This document shows, piece by piece, positions 40,601 to 50,819 of a DNA stretch of 64,000 nucleotides. The position numbers were made by a program, and so were the translations under genes. Position 1 is the stretch's first letter, and every line of letters starts with the position of its first letter. Origin of the DNA: Himantopus leucocephalus (lineage: Eukaryota; Chordata; Aves; Charadriiformes; Recurvirostridae); assembly GCA_003993805.1 (NCBI GenBank), contig RSEF01000003.1, positions 66,121,818 through 66,185,817 of the forward strand. Direction: 5' to 3'. The notes beneath the pieces were generated by a model. The model saw only the letters and a list, made by a program, of their open reading frames with translations. It was not told the DNA's origin and did no database searches.

Positions 40601-43600
40601 CCTGCTACAGAAAAAGTCTTTCTGTAACTTCCAATATTCAGCTTCATTTATCCCTTTTAGAAGAAATGTAGCTTTTTATAGCGTGCTTTTCTCTCTCCAG
40701 CTTCTGTGAAGCCACAGGCGAGAAAGTGTCAAGCTTGAGGTAAAGAATTAGATTTAAAACCCCTAATCCAGGTCTGCTGGGTGAACCTCCATCTGTAGCT
40801 GACTTCTGGGAGATTCTGGTCCAGAATGAGATTGGAAGAGCCGTCTGTGTGGATGGCAGCCAGTATGACAGCGAGCGTCACTTGCAGGACGCTTTTGTAG
40901 GGCGCTGCCTACCTTGTCTTGTTTGAGGCTGCCATGGTCCCCTTGCAGAGTATTAACAACAGCTTCTGTCCCTGTGTTTCTTTCCTTCCATAATCCCTCT
41001 CTCAAATTAACAGTCTTTCTTGATCTTCTTTTAGCCACTGTCCTTTGATCAGGAGTGTGCTTAAGAAAAGAAACCTTTTTTTCACTTCTCTGGTTGTTCT
41101 TACACAATCATGTTGGGACCAGTTTTAGCCTGGGTCTTGCTGGATCACAGAGTGCTCTGCCACTTTACTATACTCCTTTTTGCTGCTGATAAGCCTTTTT
41201 AAAATTTTTCTCAGTGCAGCCTTTGCTGTTGATGAGATGCTGGTTTTTGGGATGTGCAGATTTCTGTGTCTGCCTGTTATAATTTAACTGCTGTTATCCA
41301 TGGGATCTTTTTCTAGTAACAATACAATTTTTGTGCTTCTTCCCTGGAGTGGCTTCCTTTGAAATTGGTAATTTTGCAGCCTCTTTCAGTTGACTCTGTT
41401 CCTTTTGGATGCTCATCTTCCACTGAATGTCCAAATGTTCGGTCAATAAATGGTGGAGTTATCCACACTAAGCTCCTGTTTATTCTTGGAGACCATATTC
41501 CTCCTAAAACGGCTGATGTCTTTTAAGCAGTTACTGCTCTGATGTCGCTGTGTTCCATCTCTGTTACCTCAAACTCTTCTGTTGTTACTACATCCTTCCT
41601 TTTTTTGATCCAGGACTTTTCAGAATTGGAATATCAACCAAATGTTTTTTGTCTTTAAATGAAAATATGACTTTGTCATTCTTTTTTTTCTGCATTTCAT
41701 TTGACTCTGGGTGATGTGAAAATGCATAATAGAGTCATGTTATAAATGGTTATTTTAAGGTTTCCTTTAAAGAGTGTATCTCTCATTGTTTAGGTCCATC
41801 TGCTCCCCTCTGGGAAGTGGCCTGGGGTTTCCCAGCCAACCCAGAAGAACATTATCTGTTGCTCAAGAAAATACATCTGTAATTAGGATCTATTTTTGGA
41901 TTGGATTTTGACCCTGATTCTTAGGGCTCCATAAAATGCATTGGAAAATCTGACTGTAGGCCAGGAAATAAGGTGGTAAAGGCAACATGCTAGGGAGACT
42001 TGAGATATTTTCCCCTAGGCTACTTTATGTAAACTTGATTCCTAGCTTTTATTGCGAGTGGGGGGAAAATGGATGCACTAAGAGTGTTACAAAATAATTC
42101 AGTAACTATAAATAAAATTCCCTGTAATCTGTAAGGCAATTTGAAAAGAGCTGTGAGAAAAGAGAGCTCTCGTGTTGGTGAGATTTCTTCAGCTGGCATC
42201 AAGCCTACTCCTTTGACACCGAGTTTTAGAGCGTGCCTAGAACAGTCTGTACTTGGGAGGCTCGGTAGGATTTTTTTTATTTTGGTTCTTGGGTATCATT
42301 TTAATTTATTTAAGCCTCAAGTAAAGAAGGTGTTTTGTTTTGTTTTAATCACTCAAAGGATTTGAGAGGGCTGACTTTCTGATGGGCCTCAAAATAGTAG
42401 CTGGACCTACTTGTTTTCCATTGCATTCCTGCAGTAAAAGTTACAGATTAAAGCTCATAAACAGGAGAGATCATCGTTGTGCACAGTCTTCTCTTGCCCT
42501 ACTGAAATTTGGGATTGCAGAGCTGCTTTGTACAGTTGTATCTAGGATGTGCGCAAGGGACATAGTTCCCCCAAACTCTCTCAAACCATTTTGTCTTCAT
42601 TTTTATATTCTTTAGTGGTTACCATTTAGGCATCTGTCAAGTGAGTATTTGTGACTAAAGGATTTTCAGAAAGAGCGAAGATTTAGGGGGTTGTTTTTAT
42701 GATGCCAGTCTGCATGGACAATCACCAAAAGCATGTAGGACAAATCCTTACTTTTATCAGTTTTAGAGTATTTTCACTTAGGAAGTCTCACTTTGTGTTG
42801 CCAGAGCTCTGAAGCAGCAATTTCTGTAGTGTCTAATGGTCTTACTCTTTCTCTGCATGGGGCAGAAACATGAGAAGCTCTCCATGAGAGAGAAGATACG
42901 GGAGAGGAGCAGGAGGAATTAATACTAGCAGGCTGTGCTGAGAAGGTGCATAGTAGTCACGGCTGGCCGATAGTCACTGCATTGTTACAGTTTGAAAATC
43001 TGCTGAGTATAATTAGCAAGGAGTTATTTATTAAATGTATAATCAAGGCTTTTTGATCCTTTAAAGCCTATCCAATTAATCAAGTGTGATTGAAAGATAA
43101 GCGAAATTATGACTAACTATTCTCAGGATGAATCCACTTGTTAATATTTTCAGAGAATTAGGTGGGGGGTTTTGTGATAGAGGGTGTAGTAAGATAGCTG
43201 AATTTCAGAAAAATCTTTAGCTGTTTTGTCTAGATAATCCCTTTACAGAATACCTAGGTAATTATTTGATGGTGTAGTGATAAAGAGACTGACAAGACAC
43301 TGCACTGGATAGGCAGAGACAGATTAATTAGTCCCAACTTGCTTCTTGGAGGAGACTGTCTTGTTCTTGAGGGTCTAATTCTAACAGCATCTGTCATGAA
43401 AATTGAAGTAAGGACTGGAAACTACTCATCAGCAGCATTGCTGACTAGCTAAATTATTTTAGTGTAGTACTGCATATTTCTTCTGCAGAATATTCTTCCC
43501 ACAGTACCTTGCTGCTTCAAAATTCATTTTTTATTGAAAAAAAAGACTGGTTAATGCAGTTGTTGTTTTAAGGTGAGTTTCTGTAAAAACTGTGCAAGGC

Positions 43601-46600
43601 TTGTGTGTTGGAATATTGAACAAGGCTTAGAACTATTTTTTTTTAATTAAAAATAAGACCCCGTACACCATGCAGTTAAATACTGATGAAAGTATTCCTA
43701 GTCATTCTAGTAAGATTTATGGCCCTAAGCATATTTTGAGAGACTAAATACTTATACAAGACAAATTGTCGCTATTAGAACACAATGTTGTTCTGTAGTT
43801 AACTATCGGTACTTAGGTTTCCAGGTGAGGTCTCCACAGGCACAAACTGTAGCCTTAACTTTAGTCAGTACTTTTAATTTCAGTCTTTCTGTGGCTTTGT
43901 GAAGATGGCAAGGCGGTGGTTTGTATTCAGGTCTTGTTTTCAAGGCTATACTCAGAAATTACTTTTGTTGTTAAAAGATTCTGGAGAAGGTAGGGATGAG
44001 TTTTGCAGCAACTTGCCAAGGAGCATTCATATAGGAGGCCTCAAAAATTTTTATCTTAATGCTGAGACAGTTCTGTAGTTTCTTACACGTGCATTAACAT
44101 CCGTCTGTGTATGGTGGGGAGGATAGGTTTTAGATACATTAAATGGGAAAAGTACATGATCTGTGGTGTATCTTTCTGACTCTAAGATTTGGAACGTAGA
44201 TATCAGAGGTGGATTGAGCACTAGGTATATGTTAAAACTTGCAGGGCCACCTGCCATGCTAAAGCAAATGGGGAGAAGGCAGCTAGCCTGGAGGTTTCCA
44301 AACTGCAGTGTATGCTATGTGAACATTCAAGATTGTGTGCAGCTACAGCAGTGCTTGACTACTTGTGCGATGGTCCTTGCCCAAGCTTCAGGCTAACAGC
44401 ACCTGGAGTCCCAATTAATTGCTTCTTACAGTCCAGCTTGTCGGGCTGCCAGTTGCCAGAGCAAGACCCCTTGGGGCCCCTTCCTAAGCTGAGGAACTGA
44501 AGCTCCAGAATTGGCTGGCTGCATTTGCAGCAAAGGCGCTGGAGGTATGAGAGGAGACCACCAGGACTTGGGATTTGGGGCAGGGTAGGTGCTCCCAGCA
44601 TGTGCTGCAGCCACTGGTCATAGGTTTGCTCAGCCCTTTTGTGGCGGTAGGAAGAGCTTTATCCTGCTCTTGGCTGAAGACCCTTTCACACGCTCGCATC
44701 TCGTCAGGCACAGATGGAGCTTGATTTTCATGTGCCATGATGACAGTCCAGAAGACTGCAGTTTCAGGTCCTATCGTTGTGCTGAACTCCAGAAGCCTAT
44801 GGCAATGCTTTTGCCTCCAATGTAACATTCAAGGTGACTTTTTTTTTGGCAAAGCCAGAGGTGTAGTATGCTGCCTGGAAGATACTACTTGATTTATGTG
44901 GTGCACTGGACCAACCTGAAATAAAGGACTTCTGTTTAATCACAAATTAGGGCTTTTGTTGTATAGATAAAGGAACAGGTAGTTTTGTTCTTACTCTGAT
45001 GCTGTAAAATCAACAATCGCAGCTCTCCCTTGCTTTATTTTAATTTATTGTAACACCCTAGTTGACTAAAAACTTCCCATCTACTGCATGTGTTCAGCAG
45101 CACTTTGTGTGTAAGAGCAGCACTTTTATTTTTTTGGTGAGTTTTGCGTGCATCGGCAAGAGAACGGAGGTCAGATTACAAATATTACCTGTGTAACTCT
45201 TTCTCTGCTGCCTGAGTCACAGTCGCTTGCTGCAAGAACCCACCACCTGTGATCTCCTGTGCCCCTTGAGATGTTGAAGAAGTGTAAGGAAGATGGAGTG
45301 GGACTATGTGGTCCCATGTGGAGGTGAAGTGATGGGACAGAGACTGTGTTTTGGGTGTTGGGAAGGTGCAGTAGGAGAACAGGGAAGAAGCGGACAATGG
45401 ACTCTGGCTTTCTTGCTCACTTAAGGTCCAGCATGATTTGAGAGCTGCTGCTGCGGTGCATGGTCCTGGTAGCACTTGCCAAGCAAAGTTACAAAATCCT
45501 AAACTAGTCGCACCTGAGCTTTTGTCACTTGCAGGCAAGGTCATCAAATTTTCATGCCCACCTGGCAAAACAAGTTCCATTTGCATGATAAACACCATCC
45601 ACAGATAATGTCATACATCTTCTCTAACGAATTCTTGAGCTTGCATTCCCCAGCAGTGTGTATTTTAGAAAACCTGTTTTGGCCACATGTCAGCATAGCA
45701 TGGCTGTTACTTAATTTAACAAGAGTTAATTAAGCTGATACCATATTGATGAATGTATTAGAAAAACATACATGTTTGGGAAAGTGTATGACTGGATTGT
45801 ACATCAGCTTTGTTCTTCTGTTGTTTGCTGATTAAAACAAATGTTTGGCCTTTGATAGCCTTCCTTCTGTTGCCATTTTCCTGGTGGTTTTCTTTTTTCT
45901 TTAATGTCTGTCTTTTCCTGTGCTTAAAATAGTTGTGTGTGTGTTTTGGATGATTGGTTGAAAGCCTTTGATATCAATACTGTATTCATGCTGCCTTCAC
46001 TGAGTAATGACAGTCATCCAAAATGCATATGTGGCTGACCACGGCCATTGCTTTTCATGTGCCTGAATGTCTTGCATCTCTCTGTTTTGCAAAAATGTCT
46101 AGTTGTATTTGAAAATTTCTTATTGTTTCTAGTTCTATAACTCTTGCTCTACAGCATGTTAAAATTATGGATGTCTTTTGATTGTATCCCAAGGCCTTTG
46201 ACTCTGTCTTTGGAGAATTTTCCATTTCGTGTTCGTTCAGTCACCTTGTAGATAGGTGTTACCAAAATTTAGAGAAGAAGGTAGCAGATTGGGGAACTTA
46301 CCATGACCCAAAGGCATAAGGTTTGGTTATTATTTATGTTGATTGGCGGTTTGAGAGCAGGAGGCCAAAGTATTTGTGGGGGAGATAAAAGTCATCTCTT
46401 GCAGTTCTGGCTGCCCTCTCAGTATAACCGTAGCTGAGCACCAGGTGCTGCAGCGCTGTGTGATGCCGGCTGCCTCTCTCCATGGTCTGCCAGCCTCACG
46501 CCAGCTAAAAGAAGATTGGAAGTCAGGAGCTGTGTCCTTACGTGACACTGGGAGTCAAACAGGGATGGGAACTAAGTCCAGGTTGCTGACAACACGTTCA

Positions 46601-49600
46601 GTGTTTTAGGGATCCTTTTTTGCATCCTGGGTTTCAGAAGCATAGTGGTAGGAGCTTTTAAAATGCATGAAATAGAGGATGGTATTTGTCCCTCCCTAGT
46701 AAACTTCATTAGTGGGGCCTTTGCCTTGTCAGAATGCTGAATATAATTCAAACCCCAAAGTCCAGGAAATTATGATGTAAGGGCCAGCACAAACCGTAAT
46801 ATAATCTTAATTCTGCCCAAGGAACTGATTATACCTGTTGGAACAGTTCAGTAATGGGAGTACTATAAAAAGCAGGTATGAAAAACACATTTTTGTTTGC
46901 ATTTTCAGCTTTCATTGTCTATGCTGCAGCTTCAAGTAGCTGGGAAATACTTTAGCAAAGGAAAGTGTAGCTGTTTGCTCACAGCAAGTGCTGCCTTTGA
47001 CGGAGTGAGTGTACCTGTTTAAGGATGGGGTTTGTTAGGCTGCAGTTAATGGCCAACAAGGTTTTCTTCTCATGCACTGCTGGTGCTGTGATGCGGCGTG
47101 ACAGTCAGTAGTTTGTGACTGCAGTGAGATGTCACAGAGTGAAGGAATCCTCCCATCAAAGGTGGAGGGTTTGTAACATTTAGTGCGTCTGTTAACTTTT
47201 TAAAATGTACAGCAGGAACATTTGCTGTAGCTCTTGTTTGCTGTAGATGACTAACCCAAAATTGGATGTGGCCCATGGTGGCTGTGCTTTCTTCCTAGGG
47301 GTGTTGTATTGCTTGTAACATGGAAATGTAACGTTCTTAAAGAAGGTTTCAGCTGCATTTTGGTGCTTATATTACCTTAACCTCTTATTTCCCATTTAGG
47401 TTGTGAGGATTTTGCTAGCCTTCACGTTTCTGAAGGATGTTTCTCTGCTTGTAAGGTCCTCAGTTACTTTGTACATGAATTACATTTAATAAGTATTTTT
47501 TCAGTATTGTCATGCAACAGATTTTCTTCTTTTTTTAGGGCAGGAAAGGCATGTTTCCAGGAGCCTAGCAGTATGACCTTCCCCTGGGATACAGGAGACC
47601 CAGATTTTAATTCCCTTGACCTGGAAGACAAGAACAGGCATACAGAGTCAAGTCAGGGTTCTTTTTGTATTCATCTACTTCTGTGTCTCAGGCAGGGCCA
47701 GTACTAGGTGAATAAGGTATAAACAGCTCAGGAATGGAGTAGTACTTCTGTCTTTTCAGCTTTTTGATGTCTGCCTCTTTGTGTTTAGTAATGCTTGATG
47801 TACTTTTCTTACACAAATTCATCTAATGGGAGATCAGATCTGTCATGTCTCAGAAGGCAGGCTCAATTCCTTTCATAAAATAAAAAGGGAAATATTTATG
47901 CAAGGCTGCAGCTGGTGATGTTCAGAGGCTGAGCCCAGGCTAGCTTGGCAGTGGCATACGCCTCTTCAGATCTGAGCTCAGATCTCCGTTGCTTCCTTGG
48001 GCATGGGGACTGGAAGTGAGTGGGGTACCTAACACTGTGATGGGTGGTTCCTGTAAGAAATGGCGTGACTTCAGGAGAGGATTCATAGTTGAAAAGTCTG
48101 AAAAAACATAGAGAATTTTTTTAAGCCTGAAGACAGTCCAAGACCACCTTTACACCTACTGACCACCGGTTGGTTATCTTAGTATTTTCTGAGGAGCTTG
48201 TTCAAAGGAGCATTGTAGGGAGACGTGAATCTCACTGAGATCTGGGAAGATGCAGCCTCACAATCTCTCTGTGGATTTACCTGTCAATCGTTTATTTTCC
48301 TTTCATCGTGTTTGGTTCCATTTTCTCAGAGGGAGGTGAAGACGGCGGAGGGTAACAGAGCCTTTCCCCCATACCAAGTGCTTTCGACTTTTTTCTTGTT
48401 GGCGCTCCTGGATCAGGTGTGCTTCTAATGTAAAATTTGACTTTCCGTGCAAACTTCAGAGTGCATTGACCCAACTTCCCAGACGATTCCATATGCTGCC
48501 CACAGGACGTTCACTGAAATGCCTGTCCTTAAGGCCTGAACCCAGGTGCCTGGGACAGTCTCAGATTCAACACAACATTGTCTTACTGACCTGCGGTCAC
48601 CGTCTTATGAGACTGCCTACAGATAGTGTAGCATCACATGTCTAGTTGCCTATGACCACTTCTTTTTTAATGCTTCATGTCGCTCAGCACAGCTAGAATT
48701 AAACGCTTAATAATGTTTTCATTATTGCTTTCCCAGTGGGACACTGGGTGTCAGCAAATTGCAAAGTAAGCTGAGCCAGTAAAGGAGTTTTGGAACACTC
48801 ACAGAGTCTTCCTTGTGGAGAGGAGAGACCTGAGCTCCTTGGGATTTGCTGGGTTTGGGAAGCACTTGCTAATGTTAGCTAAAAGCCTTTCCTCCCCTGC
48901 AATACTCCGCTCTCTTCCTTTTGTCACACAACCTTCCTCTGCTATCTCTACAAAAAGGCTTTCATGCAATCTGGCATGTCAGCTGTTGCCTTTGTGCATT
49001 GTGTTGGGTCTGGGATAAAGCGTAAGCTCTTCAGCCCCGGTGCTTTATAGTACGGCATGAATGCTGATGGTGCTCTGGGTAAGAAAAAAAGCAACCAAGC
49101 AAACTTAAAATTAACAATAAGCAGATTTGGGAACTGTGAGTTCCTAGAAGTAGTTGCATTTTTAAAGGTTTTCTTTTTTCTTTCCCCTTTTAAAGCTGTT
49201 CACCGTGGTATTTTCATTATGGAAAACTGCATTGTTAGGAAACAGACTTGAGTGTAGATCTTAGTATTACATGATTTATCTTCAGAAAGCCCACTAGTGC
49301 TTGAAGTAGAAGCTAATCTATTCACAAGTGTAATTTACATCCTTTGTCTTATAAACAGCAGAAAGCAACCACACTGCAGAACATCATCTTAAGAAAGGGC
49401 AAGTACTGGTCTGTTTCTGTACATCCTTTCTGTATGTTTCTATTTCTAGAGGCTTTTCCCACCAACCTAATGCGTGTCAGTGTGAACACTGTGCAGAGAG
49501 AGTACAATCCGTTGCAGCAGAGCTCCTCCAGGGAGACAGCTTAATCAGCCCTAGGGTGAGCTCTTAAATAAGGGAGGTGACAGAATGTAGAAAAGAAGCA

Positions 49601-50717
49601 AAGATGTGAAATCTTTGAATGTGACTCTACCTTCTGGAGGGGAGCAATTCTATTACGCACTGTAAGGCATAAATAGAAAGCAGCTCTATGATATATTGTG
49701 AGCCGTAAGTTGAGCATCCATCCTGACTTCCCTTGCTGTAGTGAGCAGTTAGAAATCAAACTTGCATGGACCCTCTAAAGTATGGAACAACAAAAAAAAA
49801 ACCCCAGCTATGCTATAATCAAGCACCAGGGTGCTGACAGAACCTCCCCAGCACACATCAGTACTGAGACCATGATTCATCTTCTTGAGAAATACGTTCT
49901 GTGTGCTAGTTTGCTTGGGTTTTACCCCAAACCCTGTTGTTTTGGGCATGAATTAGCAAGGCAGTTTTGGCACTGTAAGTGTAATGTGGCCTCCGTCTTT
50001 GCAATTCTGTTTTCAAACACTTTTTAGAACGGATTTCTGGCTACAGGTGTCAGTGTGGGCACTAAGCATCTTTTCTCGTGGCAGCCTACGTATCTTCTTT
50101 TGAGAAGGGCCAAAAGCTGCAGCTAACGCACGAGGCGATGCAAAAATTAAGATACTCCAGCTCTGGCTGGAGTGTAATCAGCACGCTGTCAAGTTGTATC
50201 AGCCTTTGGAAGCAGAGGGGAGGACAAAATAGAAAACTGAGTGCGGTGAGCTGAATACGGACGTCGATGCATAGATTGACTGACCTCTGCGTGTTTGTTC
50301 TTCATTGACAGGTTGATGACGCCTGGGAGTGAAATTCGATTTGTCCATAAGCACATGGGTCTGGTGCCCGGCTGGGGAGGAGCTGCCCGGCTGGTGCACA
50401 TCGTTGGCAGCGGGGCGGCCCTGCGGCTGCTGAGCGGGGCTGCCAGGGTGGACCCCGAGACAGCTCTGCGCCTTGGGCTCTCGGAGGAGACATTGTCGTC
50501 TTCAGATGGAACCGGAGCATTAGAAGAAGCCCGCACCTGGCTGAGTCAGTACACAGAGGGTCCAGCCAGCGTGATGCGGGCTGTGAAAAAGGTGGTGACA
50601 GCGGGAAGAGAGCTACCACTGGAAGCTGCCCTAAGGACAGAGAAGGATGTTTTTGGAACTGTATGGGGTGGGCCTGCCAATTTGCAGGCATTGGTTAAAA
50701 AAACAAAACATAAATGA
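19468..50717 (+). CDS. ECHDC1: ECHDC1, ethylmalonyl-CoA decarboxylase (5 coding exons, 300 aa)
   Basis: Join 19468-19687, 24654-24796, 29524-29576, 31481-31561, 50312-50717: 903 bases, 300 residues plus TGA, in frame throughout. The product belongs to the crotonase (enoyl-CoA hydratase/isomerase) superfamily. From the literature, ECHDC1 is a mainly cytosolic enzyme that decarboxylates ethylmalonyl-CoA, and methylmalonyl-CoA less well, removing side products of acetyl-CoA carboxylase (metabolite proofreading). The fold is recognisable from NGIAVLTLNNPKLMNAF (56-72), the first oxyanion-hole loop AGNTFCSGSDL (101-111), the second loop GGGAELTTACDFR (154-166), and the C-terminal helical part ending GTVWGGPANL. 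Length is close to the human protein (about 300-307). The start is the first ATG after the acceptor at 19,464-19,465; the in-frame ATG at 19,414 is intronic. Intron 3 uses a GC donor. No frameshift or stop is seen. Confidence 0.95.
19688..24653 (+). other. ECHDC1: ECHDC1 intron 2 (4,966 bp)
   Basis: GT-AG intron. It contains an old sense-strand CR1 reverse-transcriptase fragment near 23.0-23.3 kb. The part around 22,310-22,460 is AT-rich with several TAATTA/TAAT words. No other gene is seen. Confidence 0.85.
23010..23290 (+). mobile_element. Decayed CR1 LINE ORF2 fragment (sense)
   Basis: The text TGGATGATGGAGTAGA ... TGTCAGATGACCCCAAATTGGGAG closely follows the CR1-family reverse-transcriptase C-terminal region (DLDDGVE...FADDTKLGG). 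It continues with degenerate versions of the downstream stretch (AAGCAAGTGTAATGTGC, comparable to the GKCKVLH segment). Stops and indels break the frame, so it is a dead, ancient copy. Boundaries are approximate and were judged from remembered family pattern, not from an alignment. Confidence 0.75.
24654..24796 (+). CDS. ECHDC1: ECHDC1 second coding exon (residues 74-121)
   Basis: The acceptor CCTTTTGACAG precedes 24,654. The exon supplies the last two bases of Gly74 and 47 codons, ending CAG in phase 0. It carries the first oxyanion-hole loop AGNTFCSGSDL. The donor is CAG|GCAAGT, a non-canonical GC donor that otherwise matches consensus perfectly; the nearest GT (4 bases on) would break the frame. 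Confidence 0.93.
26816..26871. repeat. CCT/CTT polypyrimidine microsatellite
   Basis: About 55 bases almost entirely of C and T on the plus strand, in CCT and CTT units, with a GTCGTC interruption. Mirror-like homopurine-homopyrimidine tracts of this sort can form triplex DNA. It lies inside ECHDC1 intron 3. Confidence 0.8.
28440..28883 (-). mobile_element. Ancient CR1/L3-like LINE 3' region (antisense)
   Basis: The plus strand reads GGGTCATTTAGCCCAAT ... TTTATCTAGTTGTTCTTGAATTC ... GTTCCACGCTTTAACTACACGCTGTAGGAAGAAATACTT ... CCCCTTAGTTCTTGTACT. This order of phrases matches the reverse complement of the 3' portion of old amniote CR1 elements as seen in turtles and crocodilians. Divergence is high, so the insertion predates modern bird radiations. 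Identification is by remembered family pattern; limits are approximate. Confidence 0.7.
28884..28926 (-). mobile_element. Younger CR1 3' end, truncated by assembly gap
   Basis: Three exact AATCACGG units followed by AATTTTCGGAGTTGGAAGG are the reverse complement of the CR1 3' terminus with its 8-bp tail repeat. The element continues into the N gap. It sits at the end of the older CR1 in the same orientation, so it apparently inserted into or beside it. Body length cannot be determined. Confidence 0.85.
28927..29026. other. 100-N assembly gap
   Basis: Exactly 100 N, a conventional placeholder for a gap of unknown size. It starts inside a CR1 copy, so the break was probably caused by repeat collapse. 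No ECHDC1 coding sequence appears to be lost, because the exons on either side join in frame. Confidence 0.97.
29524..29576 (+). CDS. ECHDC1: ECHDC1 third coding exon (residues 122-139)
   Basis: A small 53-base exon, acceptor TTTGTAG, donor ACAAG|GTAATA, phase 0 in and phase 2 out. It encodes DGMNMCMFMQNTLTRLT plus two bases of Arg139. The human protein has a comparable DGM-x-x-CMFMQNTLTR segment, which confirms the assignment. Confidence 0.93.
29577..31480 (+). other. ECHDC1: ECHDC1 intron 4 (1,904 bp)
   Basis: GT-AG intron, starting GTAATA and ending CTTGTGTAG. I see no repeat or gene that I can name in it. Confidence 0.85.
31481..31561 (+). CDS. ECHDC1: ECHDC1 fourth coding exon (residues 139-166)
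   Basis: An 81-base exon with acceptor TCTTGTGTAG and donor TTTCAG|GTAAGA. It encodes LPLISVALVQGKAVGGG and then AELTTACDF, the second oxyanion-hole region of the crotonase fold. Human ECHDC1, as I recall it, has GWALGGG here where this protein has GKAVGGG; the glycines and AELTTACDF are unchanged. Confidence 0.93.
35790..35829. repeat. AT / GTAT dinucleotide-type microsatellite
   Basis: AAATATATACGTATGTATG followed by an ATATATAT run and GTGTGT. A simple repeat in ECHDC1 intron 5. Confidence 0.8.
38308..38347. repeat. C-run followed by A-run low complexity
   Basis: A CACCCC-rich stretch with an eight-C run passes directly into 13 A. A second A-run (about 38,413-38,425) follows shortly after. 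Low-complexity intronic sequence prone to sequencing error. Confidence 0.75.
47968..47985. repeat. 18-bp perfect palindrome
   Basis: AGATCTGAGCTCAGATCT equals its own reverse complement, with no spacer. It may be chance or a binding site for a symmetric dimer; no neighbouring feature explains it. Confidence 0.6.
50312..50717 (+). CDS. ECHDC1: ECHDC1 last coding exon (residues 166-300)
   Basis: The acceptor TTCATTGACAG precedes 50,312. The exon completes Arg166 and gives LMTPGSEIRFVHKHMGLVP, then GWGGAARL, the C-terminal helices and the end GTVWGGPANLQALVKKTKHK before TGA at 50,715-50,717. It is much richer in G and C at third positions than the other four exons, mainly between 50,345 and 50,480. 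Confidence 0.94.
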
Positions 50718-50780
50718 CGGTCAATGGATAAGAAATGTTCTTGACCTTTTTTGCAAAACAAAGCTTTCACTAAAGCAGGT

Positions 50781-50786
50781 ATTAAA
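50781..50786 (+). terminator. ECHDC1: Candidate ECHDC1 polyadenylation signal (ATTAAA)
   Basis: ATTAAA lies 64 bases after the stop codon and is followed about 20 bases later by a U/GU-rich stretch (TTGTTCTTTT), the usual arrangement for cleavage. It would give a very short 3' UTR. AATAAA at 52,367-52,372 and 53,633-53,638 are possible distal sites. Confidence 0.55.
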
Positions 50787-50819
50787 CTCAATCATTTAAG
50801 GACTTGTTCTTTTAAACTG

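Larger units (their letters stand above)
31562..50311 (+). other. ECHDC1: ECHDC1 intron 5 (18,750 bp)
   Basis: This GT-AG intron makes up 60 percent of the coding span. It holds an AT/GTAT microsatellite (35,790-35,829), C-run/A-run low complexity (38,308-38,347), a GC-rich patch near 40,190-40,345, an 18-bp palindrome (47,968-47,985), and otherwise unremarkable sequence. Open frames inside are short and on both strands; none shows a conserved domain. Confidence 0.8.

Noticed and set aside
45185..45598. 137-codon minus-strand frame in intron 5
   Set aside because: Low-complexity Ser/Thr-rich translation, no recognisable domain, no splice or promoter context.
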